DNA of 41,950 nucleotides from Rhodospirillales bacterium (GCA_013203955.1 JABMOY010000115.1:1-41950); one strand, 5' to 3'. Shown: positions 1 through 8,444, counted from the first letter of the stretch. Made by a program: numbers and translations. Notes: generated by a model from the sequence alone, not told the origin.

Positions 1-2
1 AC

Positions 3-101
3 GCCGGCGTCGACCATCCGCTGTTCTATGCCGACAACGCCCTGATGCTGTTCGGCGACGCCAAGAAAATGACCGAGGAAATCGTTCAGGCGCTTGGTTA
101 G
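3..101 (+). CDS. pntB: NAD(P) transhydrogenase subunit beta, C-terminal fragment
   Basis: Only the last 32 residues are in the window. The reading frame opens at the left edge and ends with TAG. The visible peptide contains [18 protein letters not shown] followed by a short amphipathic tail, which is the characteristic C-terminus of the NADP(H)-binding domain III of PntB. The family couples proton translocation across the inner membrane to hydride transfer from NADH to NADP+. The gene runs convergently into rpsU, with 23 bases between the stop codons. The upstream pntA genes would lie outside the window. The assignment rests on this short tail, but the motif is distinctive. Confidence 0.85.
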   Translation, partial: AGVDHPLFYADNALMLFGDAKKMTEEIVQALG

Positions 102-124
102 ATTGGTGTAAGGGGAGGGGAGGC

Positions 125-328
125 TTAGAAGCCTTCGCGCTCCAAGCGCTTGCGTTCCAGCTTACGGGCGCGGCGGATGGCTTCGGCCTTTTCACGGGCT
201 TTGCGTTCGGACGGCTTTTCGTAGGAACGACGGAGTTTCATCTCCCGGAAGATGCCTTCGCGTTGCATCTTCTTCTTCAGCGCCTTGAGGGCCTGATCGA
301 CGTTGTTATCGCGGACGGTGACTTGCAC
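125..328 (-). CDS. rpsU: 30S ribosomal protein S21
   Basis: A 67-residue, very basic protein beginning [20 protein letters not shown], with the family's Arg/Lys/Glu-rich C-terminal helix ending in [10 protein letters not shown]. Length and sequence are typical of alphaproteobacterial S21. In well-studied bacteria S21 sits on the platform of the 30S subunit and aids translation initiation. It is divergent from def and the COQ9-family gene. That pairing is so frequent in alphaproteobacteria that the latter family was named after its divergence from rpsU. The 131-base spacer to def must hold both promoters. Confidence 0.97.
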   Translation of the reverse strand: MQVTVRDNNVDQALKALKKKMQREGIFREMKLRRSYEKPSERKAREKAEAIRRARKLERKRLEREGF

Positions 329-459
329 TGGTTCTTGTCTCTCTTCATGTTAAGGGCCGGAAATATAAGCTTTTCCGAGGTGGGGTGCGGGTAATATCAT
401 ATCCCTACAGGTATGGAAAGGGCTGAGGCCCTGGAAAATGGGACTAAAGGGTTAATTTC

Positions 460-1062
460 ATGGCTATCCTGAAGATCGCCAGAATGGGGCACCCGGTGCT
501 GAAACGGATCGCCGAGCCGGTTTTGGACCCGAAAGCGCCGGAAATCCACCGTCTGATCGCCGATATGGTCGACACCATGGCCGACGCGCCGGGGATCGGG
601 CTGGCGGCGCCGCAGGTCCACGTGCCGAAACGGGTGGTGATTTTCTCTATTCCCGGAAGCCGCCTAGAGGAAGATGACGAAGACCCGGAAGATGATGATG
701 ATACGGACGAGGGTGTTCCGATGACCGTTCTGATCAACCCGGAAATCGAGGTCTTGACGGACGAAAAAGTCTCCGGCGTCGAAGGCTGCTTGTCGCTGCC
801 CGATATGATCGGCATGGTGCCCCGGTTCACCCATATCCGCTACCGGGCGCTGGCGCCGGATGGTTCGACAATCGAGCGCGAAGCCAGGAACTACCACGCC
901 CGCGTCGTCCAGCATGAATGCGACCATTTGGACGGATTCCTGTATCCTATGCGTATGGATGATCTGTCGACCTTGGGCTATCCCGAAGAAATGGACCGCC
1001 GCCTGCCGCTCAGCGGACGCTTGAGGGCTGAAAAAGAAAAGACTGATGACGATGGCGAATGA
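460..1062 (+). CDS. def: Peptide deformylase
   Basis: A 200-residue metalloenzyme that removes the formyl group from the N-terminal methionine of nascent proteins. All three family motifs are present: GIGLAAPQV at residues 45-53, EGCLSLP around Cys110, and HECDH at 152-156. Cys110, His152 and His156 would bind the metal and Glu153 would be the catalytic acid. The unusual part is a run of acidic residues at about 69-84 (roughly ten Asp/Glu) inserted before the strand that reads MTVLINPEIEV. The usual deformylase loop there is much shorter. The C-terminus ends in an acidic/basic tail. The last 17 bases overlap the start of the downstream COQ9-family gene, so the two are probably translated from one message. 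Confidence 0.95.
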   Translation: MAILKIARMGHPVLKRIAEPVLDPKAPEIHRLIADMVDTMADAPGIGLAAPQVHVPKRVVIFSIPGSRLEEDDEDPEDDDDTDEGVPMTVLINPEIEVLTDEKVSGVEGCLSLPDMIGMVPRFTHIRYRALAPDGSTIEREARNYHARVVQHECDHLDGFLYPMRMDDLSTLGYPEEMDRRLPLSGRLRAEKEKTDDDGE

Positions 1063-1690
1063 AAACTTAAGCGCCCGGCGTGACGAGATCATGCTCGCCA
1101 CCTTGGCCCATGCACCCTTCGATGGCTGGACCCGGCGCGCTTTAACGACCGGGGCCAAGGACGCCGGATTCGGGCCGGAAGAAGCCCTTCTCGCCTTTCC
1201 GGGCGGTATCCCCGACCTGGTGGATCACCTCGCCGTTTGGGCCGATGGGCGCATGTTGGCGGCCTTGGCGAAAATGGATCTGGATGCCATGCGGGTCCGC
1301 GACCGCGTCGCCGCCGGGGTCAGGGCCCGCTTGCAAGCGTTAAGCCCATACCGCGAAGCTATGCGCCGGTTGGTGTCTTATCTGGCGATGCCGCAGAATT
1401 TGCCCCTGGCGGGTCGCTTGACGTGGCGCACGGTGGACGCCGTCTGGTACGCCGCCGGCGACAACGCCAGCGATTTCAACTACTACACCAAGCGCGGCCT
1501 GCTGGCGCCGGTGTTAACGACGACGGTGCTTTATTGGCTGAATGACGAGACCGAAGATTTTGCCGATACCTGGGCCTTCCTGGATCGGCGCATCGGCGAC
1601 GCGCTGAAGGTGCCCGGCCTCAAGGCCCGGATCGAGAAGGCCTTTTCATCGTTTCCTAGGCCGTCGCGCCTGTTCCGCCGCCCTGGCTAA
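1046..1690 (+). CDS. COQ9 family protein (rpsU-divergent type)
   Basis: A 214-residue protein of the COQ9 / 'rpsU-divergently transcribed' family. Mitochondrial COQ9 is a lipid-binding TetR-fold protein that supports ubiquinone synthesis by presenting intermediates to COQ7; a similar role here is inference. Visible features are an N-terminal helical part (RDEIMLATLAHAPFDGWTRRAL) resembling a TetR-like helix-turn-helix fold, and the conserved block TVDAVWYAAGDNASDFNYYTKRGLLAPVLTTT at about 133-164, the most recognisable stretch of the family. The first codons overlap def by 17 bases. MTMANEN gives two possible starts (1046 or 1052). The short region after the gene has no clear terminator. Confidence 0.9.
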   Translation: MTMANENLSARRDEIMLATLAHAPFDGWTRRALTTGAKDAGFGPEEALLAFPGGIPDLVDHLAVWADGRMLAALAKMDLDAMRVRDRVAAGVRARLQALSPYREAMRRLVSYLAMPQNLPLAGRLTWRTVDAVWYAAGDNASDFNYYTKRGLLAPVLTTTVLYWLNDETEDFADTWAFLDRRIGDALKVPGLKARIEKAFSSFPRPSRLFRRPG

Positions 1691-1770
1691 TTCTTTCTCA
1701 AATCTGGCGTGATGCGATCGTCTGTCCTATGATATGGGCGACCAGGGAAAAGAGGTCTAAACGAAAAAAA

Positions 1771-2643
1771 ATGGCCGAATACGATACCACCCCAGCACAA
1801 CCGCAAACGCCGCAAGGCGTGTCTGTCGGGGTGTCCGAAGCCCCGCCCCCCGATCTTGCCGAACATTTTCTGATGTGTTCCCGGCTGGGGCGCTATTTGA
1901 CCGTTTCCGACGGCAGCCGTTTCGTCATTACCGATGATTTCCGCGACGTGCCGGTCCAACACGAAGCCGCCGCCATGGCCTCGATCTTTTCCAAGGATCT
2001 GTTGGTGGCGCAAGCGGCCTTGTTGCCGTTGGGCGGCGCGGTGCAGAAATTTTCTCCCAAAAAGCGCGAAAAATACGAACGCCTGTTCCATTTGATCGAA
2101 CAACAGGCGCTGTCGGATGTTGTCCGCCATTCGGCCCGCAGCGTGCTCGAGGCCGGGTTCCGGGATTCGGAAATCAGGGCGTTGGAAGCGGAACTGGGCG
2201 AAACTCTGAGCCCCGCCCGCGCCCGTTACCGGGCGTTCCTCGAGGTGGTGAAGCAATTGATGGACCGCAAAATTACCGCAGGCCCCTTCCTGGACGAATT
2301 CCGCGATTTCACCCAGGTCGTCGCCGGCAAGCTGGATTTCGGCATCTACAGCTTCTGTCTGGACCGCATGTTCGGCAGCCCGAGCATCCCGATGAAGCTG
2401 AAGAAGCTGCTGGTCCTGGAAATCCTAAAATACCCACCGATTATCCGCCGCGAGCTGTTGACCAACATTCTGGCCTTTCCCGGCCAAGGCAGGGATTTGT
2501 TGGAATTCGTCAAATACATGGTGGCGACAGAACTCGGCAAGAACGCTGCCATCGAGATCGAATTGCTTGAAGCTTTCAAGCTCCGCCGCCTGTCTTTAAC
2601 CGACATCGAAGACAGCCTGATCGCCAGGACGGCCAAAGCCTGA
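1771..2643 (+). CDS. Uncharacterised conserved-looking protein, possible DUF2336-like helical protein
   Basis: I do not recognise this 290-residue protein. I place the start at the ATG beginning MAEYDTTPAQP, preceded by a purine-rich GAGG about 15 bases upstream. An ATG 42 bases earlier (1729) is possible but lacks a ribosome binding site. It has a Pro-rich first 25 residues, then a mostly helical body with many paired charged residues. There is no signal peptide and no membrane segment, so it is probably cytoplasmic. The helical, repeat-like texture (for example KLKKLLVLEILKYPPIIRRELLTNIL near the C-terminus) could fit a HEAT-type or DUF2336-like fold, but that is a guess. It converges on purE with a 7-base gap. 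Codon use resembles its neighbours. Confidence 0.6.
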   Translation: MAEYDTTPAQPQTPQGVSVGVSEAPPPDLAEHFLMCSRLGRYLTVSDGSRFVITDDFRDVPVQHEAAAMASIFSKDLLVAQAALLPLGGAVQKFSPKKREKYERLFHLIEQQALSDVVRHSARSVLEAGFRDSEIRALEAELGETLSPARARYRAFLEVVKQLMDRKITAGPFLDEFRDFTQVVAGKLDFGIYSFCLDRMFGSPSIPMKLKKLLVLEILKYPPIIRRELLTNILAFPGQGRDLLEFVKYMVATELGKNAAIEIELLEAFKLRRLSLTDIEDSLIARTAKA

Positions 2644-2650
2644 ACCCCTC

Positions 2651-3139
2651 CTAAGAAGGGACTTCGGCGATCGTTTCGTTCTGATTTTTCCTGAATTCAT
2701 CCCAGACCTTGGCGATTTTTTCGTCACTGAGCGCCAGGATTGAGGTCGCCAGAAGGGCCGCGTTCTTGGCGCCCGCCTTGCCGACGGCCAAGGTGCCGAC
2801 GGGAACGCCGCCGGGCATTTGCGCCATCGATAACAGGCTGTCCAGGCCGCCCATGACCTTGGTCTCCATGGGCACGCCTAATACCGGTAACGGGGTGAGC
2901 GCGGCGATGACGCCGGGAAGGGCGGCGGCCATGCCGGCGCCGGCGATGATGACCTTGAGGCCCCGGTCGCGGGCGCTGGCGGCGTATTCATTGACCTGTT
3001 CGGGGTTGCGGTGGGCCGACAGAATCTTGGCCTCAAAGGGGATGCCCAGAGCTTGAAGCGTCTCGGTGGCGCTGCTCATGGTGTCCCAGTCAGACTTGCT
3101 GCCCATCAAAATGCCGATTAAGGGGTCGTTGTCAGCCAT
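2651..3139 (-). CDS. purE: 5-(carboxyamino)imidazole ribonucleotide mutase (class I PurE)
   Basis: A 162-residue enzyme of de novo purine synthesis that converts N5-CAIR to CAIR. Signature segments are [14 protein letters not shown] near the N-terminus, SAHRNP around catalytic His43, [24 protein letters not shown], and [24 protein letters not shown]. The length is normal for class I PurE, which works with PurK. In many alphaproteobacteria purK follows directly, but here the next gene downstream is convergent, so purK must be elsewhere. The gene is divergent from the GGDEF-like gene, with 170 bases between the two starts. Confidence 0.97.
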   Translation of the reverse strand: MADNDPLIGILMGSKSDWDTMSSATETLQALGIPFEAKILSAHRNPEQVNEYAASARDRGLKVIIAGAGMAAALPGVIAALTPLPVLGVPMETKVMGGLDSLLSMAQMPGGVPVGTLAVGKAGAKNAALLATSILALSDEKIAKVWDEFRKNQNETIAEVPS

Positions 3140-3309
3140 GATCGCTTTCCTTCTATAAAGCTAGGTTCTTAGCCGGAAAGCGAGGAATTATAGGAATACA
3201 CGCCGCCTTAGCAAGGGTCGTCAAGAAACTATTAACCCTAGGGTGTGCTATAATGAGTGTTTGGGGATCCTCAGTTGAGGATATTCGCAAATTTTGAAGG
3301 ACATACGGG

Positions 3310-4095
3310 ATGGATGTGAACAAGGCGGAAGCCGTCATCCCCGTAGGGCAAGGCGGTCCGAGGAAGGACCAAAAGCGCAGCCCCGAGGAAGAACAAGAAA
3401 ACGGCGATCAGACGAACGGCGAGGCGCTAAGCGGAGAATCGCCTTGGGCGGGCACCGAAGCCTTTGCCGTGGGTGGGGTTTTGGCTGGCGGGATGTCGCC
3501 GCAAATCCAACAAGCCTTTGAAGGATTAGCCCAACAAATTGAGCCGCTCCGCGCCGAGGTCGAACAGGCCCGGGGGCGCGAGGCCCATTTCAAGGAATTG
3601 GCCGAAACCCATTCCTTCCTGCCGATGCCGGGGCGCCGCGAGTTTATCCGCGAGCTGACCCACGTCATTAATAATCTGGAGCATCTGTCGCCACCGCCGA
3701 GCCTGATACTTCTTCATATTGCCAATGCTGACGATGTTCGCCGCCGTTTCGGCCGCAAGGCGCTGGACGCAATGCTTGTACACGCATGCGCCGTCATCGA
3801 TTCACAATTGCATCCGACGGACGTCGCCGGCAGCATCGGGGGAAACGATTTCGGCATCATCCTTCTGGTCGCCAATCATGAACTGGCCAGGACCATGGTT
3901 GAAAGAATTGCCGAGGCCTTCGGCGCCCAGGGCTTCCCCTGGCAGGGGGCAACGATTCCCCTCGAGGTCGTCGCCGGAGTGGCCTCGCTGGCCAATATAG
4001 AGACGTCGGAAGCGGCAATTAGCAAAGCGGACAAGGACCTTATGGGTACGGGCGCACCGCCGGTTGAGGCCGAAGTCCTGCCTGAAGGCGAATAA
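3310..4095 (+). CDS. Degenerate GGDEF-domain protein
   Basis: A 261-residue protein. Residues 1-60 are low-complexity, charged and Gly-rich. Residues 65-100 form a short coiled-coil-like helix. Residues 105-250 follow the GGDEF (diguanylate cyclase) fold: PGRREFIRELTHVI, then SLILLHIANADDVRRRFG where active enzymes have a metal-binding Asp in the 'DlDgFK' strand, then GSIGGNDFGIILL. The signature at 177-181 is GGNDF instead of GGDEF/GGEEF, and the LDLD-type strand is LHIANAD, so key acidic residues are altered. I infer a non-catalytic domain that may bind GTP or c-di-GMP or act in protein contacts. There is no membrane segment. The start is supported by GAAGG nine bases upstream of the ATG. 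Confidence 0.75.
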   Translation: MDVNKAEAVIPVGQGGPRKDQKRSPEEEQENGDQTNGEALSGESPWAGTEAFAVGGVLAGGMSPQIQQAFEGLAQQIEPLRAEVEQARGREAHFKELAETHSFLPMPGRREFIRELTHVINNLEHLSPPPSLILLHIANADDVRRRFGRKALDAMLVHACAVIDSQLHPTDVAGSIGGNDFGIILLVANHELARTMVERIAEAFGAQGFPWQGATIPLEVVAGVASLANIETSEAAISKADKDLMGTGAPPVEAEVLPEGE

Positions 4096-4112
4096 ATTTG
4101 AAAAAAACCGTT

Positions 4113-4313
4113 TCAGGCGATGATATCGGGCAACAATTGGTTTTCGATCTGGATAATCTCGTCTTTCAAGGTGAGCTTGCGCTTTTTCAACCGCTGAATT
4201 TTCAACTGCTCGAAGGGCCGGTCTTCCATAAACCCTGTTATTTCCTCGTCCAATTGGCGGTGTTCCGCCCTTAGATCGGAAAGCTTTTCCTTAAGCGCCT
4301 CTATATCGTCCAT
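4113..4313 (-). CDS. YdcH/DUF465 family small protein
   Basis: A 66-residue coiled-coil protein: MDDIEALKEKLSDLRAEHR, then LDEEITGF and a closing helix with RLKKRKLTLKDEIIQIE. The combination of an L-x2-EH-x2-LD helix followed by LKKRKLxLKDEI is the DUF465/YdcH signature. The function of this family is unknown; members are abundant small cytoplasmic helical hairpins. The gene converges on the degenerate GGDEF gene (17 bases apart) and is divergent from a second DUF465 gene at 4483. Confidence 0.85.
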   Translation of the reverse strand: MDDIEALKEKLSDLRAEHRQLDEEITGFMEDRPFEQLKIQRLKKRKLTLKDEIIQIENQLLPDIIA

Positions 4314-4482
4314 CGTTTCCGGTGTCTCATCAGCCGTTTTTTTTAATCATAACAGAACCCCTCGATAAGCGGTAGATGGGTCCTGAAGGGGGTGAAACAA
4401 GTGAGTTTCAACGGTGGATTTTTGCGCCGTTTTTTACTATTATACCCGTGATGACTTTCGTTTGATCAAGGAAGGGAAAAGT

Positions 4483-4650
4483 ATGAGCCTGGATGGAAAG
4501 ATCGACACCTTGAAGAGCAAACATCAAGCCCTTGAAAACGCTATCGAAGATCACAACAACCGACCTCATCCTGACGATATCGAAATCGCCAGTCTCAAAA
4601 AGCAAAAACTGAAAATCAAAGACGAAATTGCGGCCATAGCCGACTCTTAG
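4483..4650 (+). CDS. YdcH/DUF465 family small protein, second copy
   Basis: A 55-residue protein beginning MSLDGKIDTLKSKHQALENAI and containing SLKKQKLKIKDEIAAI, again the DUF465 hairpin. I chose the ATG at 4483 because GAAGGG lies just upstream; the frame extends back to 4414 without a start-site signal. It is a paralogue of the divergent gene at 4113-4313 but is shorter and clearly diverged. A terminator-like hairpin follows at 4707. Confidence 0.85.
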   Translation: MSLDGKIDTLKSKHQALENAIEDHNNRPHPDDIEIASLKKQKLKIKDEIAAIADS

Positions 4651-4706
4651 ACGTTTCCGGCTTTACCGACCGGAAGCAATATCAAAATCCTGGGCGGATT
4701 AAAGTG

Positions 4707-4735
4707 CCTGTGCGCTAACAGGTTTTTGCGTTTTA
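4707..4735 (+). terminator. Rho-independent terminator after the second DUF465 gene
   Basis: CCTGT, a six-base loop GCGCTA, ACAGG, then TTTTTGCGTTTT. A second perfect hairpin (TTCCGG / CCGGAA) lies at 4655-4675. The T-tract overlaps the last codons of the convergent acyl-CoA synthetase gene. Confidence 0.6.
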
Positions 4736-6373
4736 AATTTCCTTGGCTTTTTCACGCAATTTGAATTTCTGAATTTTACCCGTCGACGTTTTCGGCAACG
4801 GACCGAAGACAATGGTCTTCGGCGCCTTGAAATGGGCCATGTTGTCCCGGCAAAACGCGATTATTTCATCTTCCGTCACGGGATCGGCTTTTTCCTTCAA
4901 CTCGACGAAGGCGCAGGGGGTTTCGCCCCATTTATCATCCGGCTTGGCGACCACGGCGGCGGCCAGAACGGCCGGGTGCTTATAAAGGATGCTTTCGACC
5001 TCGATGGAGGAAATGTTCTCACCGCCGGAAATGATGATGTCCTTCGAGCGGTCCTTCAACTCGATATAACCGTCGGCGTGGGCAACGCCTAAATCTCCAG
5101 AATGAAACCAACCGCCCGCCAAGCTTTCCTCGGTAGCTTTGCTGTCTTTGAGATACCCCTTCATGACGATGTTGCCCCGAAACATGACTTCGCCCATGGT
5201 TTCGCCGTCCAGGGGCACCGGGTCCATGGTTTCCGGGTCGCGTACGCTCAGGCCTTGAAGCATGTGGTAATTGACGCCTTGGCGGGATTTTAATTCCGCT
5301 TGTTCCTCAATGGGGCGGTCGTTCCATTCGTCGTGCCACGAACAGATCACAGCGGGGCCGTAGGTTTCCGTCAATCCGTACACATGGGTGACGTTGAAGC
5401 CTTGGCGCTGCATGGCTTCGAGCGTCGTCGCCGGCGGTGGGGCTGCGGCGGTCATAACGTTGACTGGATGATCGAAGTCCCGGCGTTCGTCGCCGCCGGC
5501 GTTTGCGACTAGATTTAGAACGATCGGCGCGCCGCAGAAATGCGAAACCTGATGATCGGCGATGGCGTTGAAGATGTTGGCGGCGCTCACGTTCCTCAAG
5601 CAAACGTTGGTGCCGGCGACGGCGGCGATCGACCACGGAAAACACCAGCCGTTGCAATGGAACATCGGCAGCGTCCACAAATAGACCGGGTGATGGGCCA
5701 TATTCCAGCCGACGATGTTGCTGACGGCGTTCAAATAGGCGCCGCGGTGATGATAGACCACGCCTTTGGGGTCGCCGGTGGTGCCCGACGTGTAATTGAG
5801 CGAAATCGCCTGCCATTCGTCATCGGGCAGGGACCAATCGAATTCCGGGTCACCTTCGTCCAACAAGGCCTCGTAGTCTTTTTCGCCCAGCCTGTCGTGG
5901 CTGATGTTGGGGCCGGCTTCGCTGTCGTCGATGTCGATGACGGTGATGTCGCGGCCAAGATCGGCGAGTGCGTCTTTGACGGTCGCCGAAAACTCGGTGT
6001 CGGTTATCAGTATTTTCGCTTCGCCGTTGTTTAAGCAAAATGCAATGGTCGCGGCGTCCATGCGCACGTTCAGAGTATTAACCGCAGCCCCCGTCATCGG
6101 TACGCCGAAGGCGGCTTCGTACATTTCAGGGGTATTGGACCCCATGATGGCGACGGTGTCGCCGGGGCCAATGCCGCGGTTCTTGAGCGCGCTTGCAAGA
6201 CGTCGGCAACGGGCATAGGTCTCGGCCCAAGTGAAGCGCTTTGCGCAGTGAATGACCGACGTGTGGTTGGGATAGACGGCTGCTGTGCGCCCCAGGAATG
6301 AAAGCGGCGACAGTTGGGTAAAGTTGGCCGTGGTCCGGTCGAGCCCGTGTTCATAGATTTTTCTGGCGCCCAT
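4733..6373 (-). CDS. Acyl-CoA synthetase (AMP-forming), medium-chain/DmdB-like
   Basis: A 546-residue member of the ANL (AMP-binding) superfamily, which activates a carboxylic acid to its acyl-CoA through an acyl-adenylate. Motifs: the P-loop NYTSGTTGDPKGVVYHHRG at about 194-212, the segment HPVYLWTLPMFHCNGWCFPW, THVYGLTETYGPA, then GWFHSGDLG and the hinge KDRSKDIIISGGENISS. The C-terminal catalytic lysine is in PKTSTGKIQKFKLR. The subgroup with YHHRGAYLNA and MFHCNGWCFPW includes medium-chain acyl-CoA ligases and the methylmercaptopropionate-CoA ligases (DmdB) of marine bacteria. The substrate cannot be read from sequence alone. It is divergent from prpE across 154 bases. There is no signal peptide, so it is cytoplasmic. 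Confidence 0.9.
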   Translation of the reverse strand: MGARKIYEHGLDRTTANFTQLSPLSFLGRTAAVYPNHTSVIHCAKRFTWAETYARCRRLASALKNRGIGPGDTVAIMGSNTPEMYEAAFGVPMTGAAVNTLNVRMDAATIAFCLNNGEAKILITDTEFSATVKDALADLGRDITVIDIDDSEAGPNISHDRLGEKDYEALLDEGDPEFDWSLPDDEWQAISLNYTSGTTGDPKGVVYHHRGAYLNAVSNIVGWNMAHHPVYLWTLPMFHCNGWCFPWSIAAVAGTNVCLRNVSAANIFNAIADHQVSHFCGAPIVLNLVANAGGDERRDFDHPVNVMTAAAPPPATTLEAMQRQGFNVTHVYGLTETYGPAVICSWHDEWNDRPIEEQAELKSRQGVNYHMLQGLSVRDPETMDPVPLDGETMGEVMFRGNIVMKGYLKDSKATEESLAGGWFHSGDLGVAHADGYIELKDRSKDIIISGGENISSIEVESILYKHPAVLAAAVVAKPDDKWGETPCAFVELKEKADPVTEDEIIAFCRDNMAHFKAPKTIVFGPLPKTSTGKIQKFKLREKAKEI

Positions 6374-6434
6374 ATGTCCTCCCTGGATCGTTATTCAGGA
6401 TTCGATGATCCTTATCGCTCAGAGTGCCACAAAC

Positions 6435-6459
6435 CGGCTTTGCAAAAAAAGCCGTTTTG
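6435..6459. terminator. Hairpin in the acyl-CoA synthetase / prpE divergent spacer
   Basis: CGGCTTT and AAAGCCG form a perfect 7-bp stem (6435-6441 with 6448-6454) followed by TTTT on the plus strand. It sits between two divergent genes where no gene end needs a terminator, so it may instead be an attenuator or operator for prpE. Confidence 0.35.
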
Positions 6460-6527
6460 GCCCAAACTTCCCAGAATAAATGAGCCACCGTCGCAAAGAC
6501 GGGGTTTAAGGGAGGTAAATTATTATC

Positions 6528-8438
6528 ATGACCAATGCCTATGATGACGCCTATCGGCGTTCGCTTGACGATCCGGAAGGGTTTTGGGGGGAAGTCGCCG
6601 AGGATGTCCGCTGGATCAAGAAATGGGACAAGGTTCTGGATTCCTCGAACAAGCCGTTTTACCGCTGGTTTGTGGGTGGTGAGCTTAATACCTGTTTTAA
6701 CGCGCTCGACCGTCACGTCGAAGAAGGCCGCGCCGATCAAACAGCCCTGATTTACGATTCTCCCGTTACCGGGGGAATGGTCCGAAAATACACCTACCGG
6801 GAGCTTCGAGACGAAGTCGCGACATTCGCCGGCGCGATGGCGGGCCTGGGGGTGGTGAAGGGGGACCGCGTCATTATTTACATGCCGATGGTTCCCGAGG
6901 CGGCTATCGCCATGCTGGCGTGCGCCCGCATCGGCGCCATTCATTCTGTCGTCTTCGGCGGTTTCGCCTCGAACGAGTTGGCAGTCCGCATCGATGACGC
7001 CAAGCCGAAGCTGATGGTGGCGGCATCGTGCGGCATCGAGGTCGGGCGGGTGATCGAATACATGCCGCTTCTGAACGGCGCCATCGAAGCTGCCAAACAC
7101 AAGCCAGACAACTGCATCATTTTGCAGCGCCCCGAGTCCAAGGCGGCGTTGATCCCCGAGCGCGACATCGACTGGGCGGACGCCATGGCCGGGGCCGAGC
7201 CCGCCGACTGCGTGCCGGTTCTGGCAACCGATCCGCTTTACATCCTCTATACGTCCGGCACCACGGGCGAGCCCAAGGGTGTCGTCCGCGACAACGGCGG
7301 CCACTTGGTGGTGCTTAAATGGACCATGAATAATATCTACGGGGTCGATCCGGGTGACGTCTATTGGGCGGCATCCGACGTCGGCTGGGTGGTCGGCCAT
7401 TCCTACATCGTCTATGCGCCGTTGTTCCACGGCTGTACGACCATCCTTTACGAAGGCAAGCCCGTCGGCACCCCCAACGCCGGCGCTTTCTGGCGCGTCA
7501 TCAGCGATCACAAAGTCAAGGTCCTGTTCACGGCGCCGACGGCGTTCCGCGCCATCAAGCGCGACGACCCGGACGGAGAATTGATGAAGGGGTACGACCT
7601 GTCGCATTTTAAATATCTGTTCCTGGCCGGCGAGCGGACCGATCCCGACACGCTGCATTGGGCGGAGGAAAAGGTCGGCGTGCCCGTGATCGACCATTGG
7701 TGGCAAACGGAAACCGGTTGGTCCATCGCCGCTAATTGCGTGGGCTTACACCAGTTCCCGGTCAAACCCGGATCACCGACGAAGGCGGCGCCGGGTTGGA
7801 ACGTGCAAGTGCTTGATTCCGAGGGCGTCCAGGTCGCACCCGGCGAAGCCGGTGCCATCTGCCTGAAGCTGCCGCTGCCGCCGTCAAGCTTGTCGACGCT
7901 GTGGAACGCCGACGACCGGTTCGTGACTTCGTATATGTCGGATTTCGACGGCTATTATAATACTTCCGACGGCGGTTTCATGGACGAGGACGGCTACCTC
8001 TACATCATGGGCCGCACCGACGACATCATTAACGTCGCCGGGCACCGGCTGTCCACCGGCGGTATGGAAGAGGTCCTGTCCAATCATCCCGAAGTCGCCG
8101 AATGCGCCGTGATCGGCGTTGCCGATGATCTTAAGGGGCAGTTGCCGGTCGGGTTCCTGGTCCTCAAGGCGGGGGTCACAAAGGATAAAAGTGAAATCGT
8201 TTCAGAAGTGGTAAGCATGGTTCGCGACCGCATAGGACCCGTCGCCGCATTCAAGCAGGCGACCGTCGTCGATCGCTTGCCGAAAACCCGGTCTGGCAAG
8301 ATTCTCCGGGGAACCATGCAGAAAATCGCCGACAACGAGGACTATAAAATGCCGGCCACCATCGATGACCCGGCGATCCTCGACGAAATAAGGGAAGCCC
8401 TGAAAGGGATCGGCTACGCCGCTTCGCGTGAAGGTTAA
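6528..8438 (+). CDS. prpE: Propionyl-CoA synthetase (propionate-CoA ligase)
   Basis: A 636-residue acetyl-CoA-synthetase-like ligase that makes propionyl-CoA from propionate, ATP and CoA. The N-terminus has the ACS-type segment FNALDRHVEEGRADQTALIYDSP. The P-loop is ILYTSGTTGEPKGVVRDNGGH, and VDHWWQTETGW in the usual family is seen here as VIDHWWQTETGWSI. The C-terminal domain begins at GRTDDIINVAGHRLSTGGMEE, and the catalytic/acetylatable lysine lies in LPKTRSGKILRGTM. VRDNGGH after the P-loop and the C-terminal MPATIDDPAIL separate PrpE from AcsA. A GGAGG motif lies 12 bases upstream of the ATG, a long spacing. Downstream methylcitrate or methylmalonyl pathway genes are not in the window. 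Confidence 0.92.
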   Translation: MTNAYDDAYRRSLDDPEGFWGEVAEDVRWIKKWDKVLDSSNKPFYRWFVGGELNTCFNALDRHVEEGRADQTALIYDSPVTGGMVRKYTYRELRDEVATFAGAMAGLGVVKGDRVIIYMPMVPEAAIAMLACARIGAIHSVVFGGFASNELAVRIDDAKPKLMVAASCGIEVGRVIEYMPLLNGAIEAAKHKPDNCIILQRPESKAALIPERDIDWADAMAGAEPADCVPVLATDPLYILYTSGTTGEPKGVVRDNGGHLVVLKWTMNNIYGVDPGDVYWAASDVGWVVGHSYIVYAPLFHGCTTILYEGKPVGTPNAGAFWRVISDHKVKVLFTAPTAFRAIKRDDPDGELMKGYDLSHFKYLFLAGERTDPDTLHWAEEKVGVPVIDHWWQTETGWSIAANCVGLHQFPVKPGSPTKAAPGWNVQVLDSEGVQVAPGEAGAICLKLPLPPSSLSTLWNADDRFVTSYMSDFDGYYNTSDGGFMDEDGYLYIMGRTDDIINVAGHRLSTGGMEEVLSNHPEVAECAVIGVADDLKGQLPVGFLVLKAGVTKDKSEIVSEVVSMVRDRIGPVAAFKQATVVDRLPKTRSGKILRGTMQKIADNEDYKMPATIDDPAILDEIREALKGIGYAASREG

Positions 8439-8444
8439 TCCCGG

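Noticed and set aside
6351-7706. A 451-codon minus-strand open frame opposite prpE
   Set aside because: It lies entirely against a strongly conserved gene and reads as Gly/Arg/His-rich low-similarity protein, a mirror of high-GC codon use.
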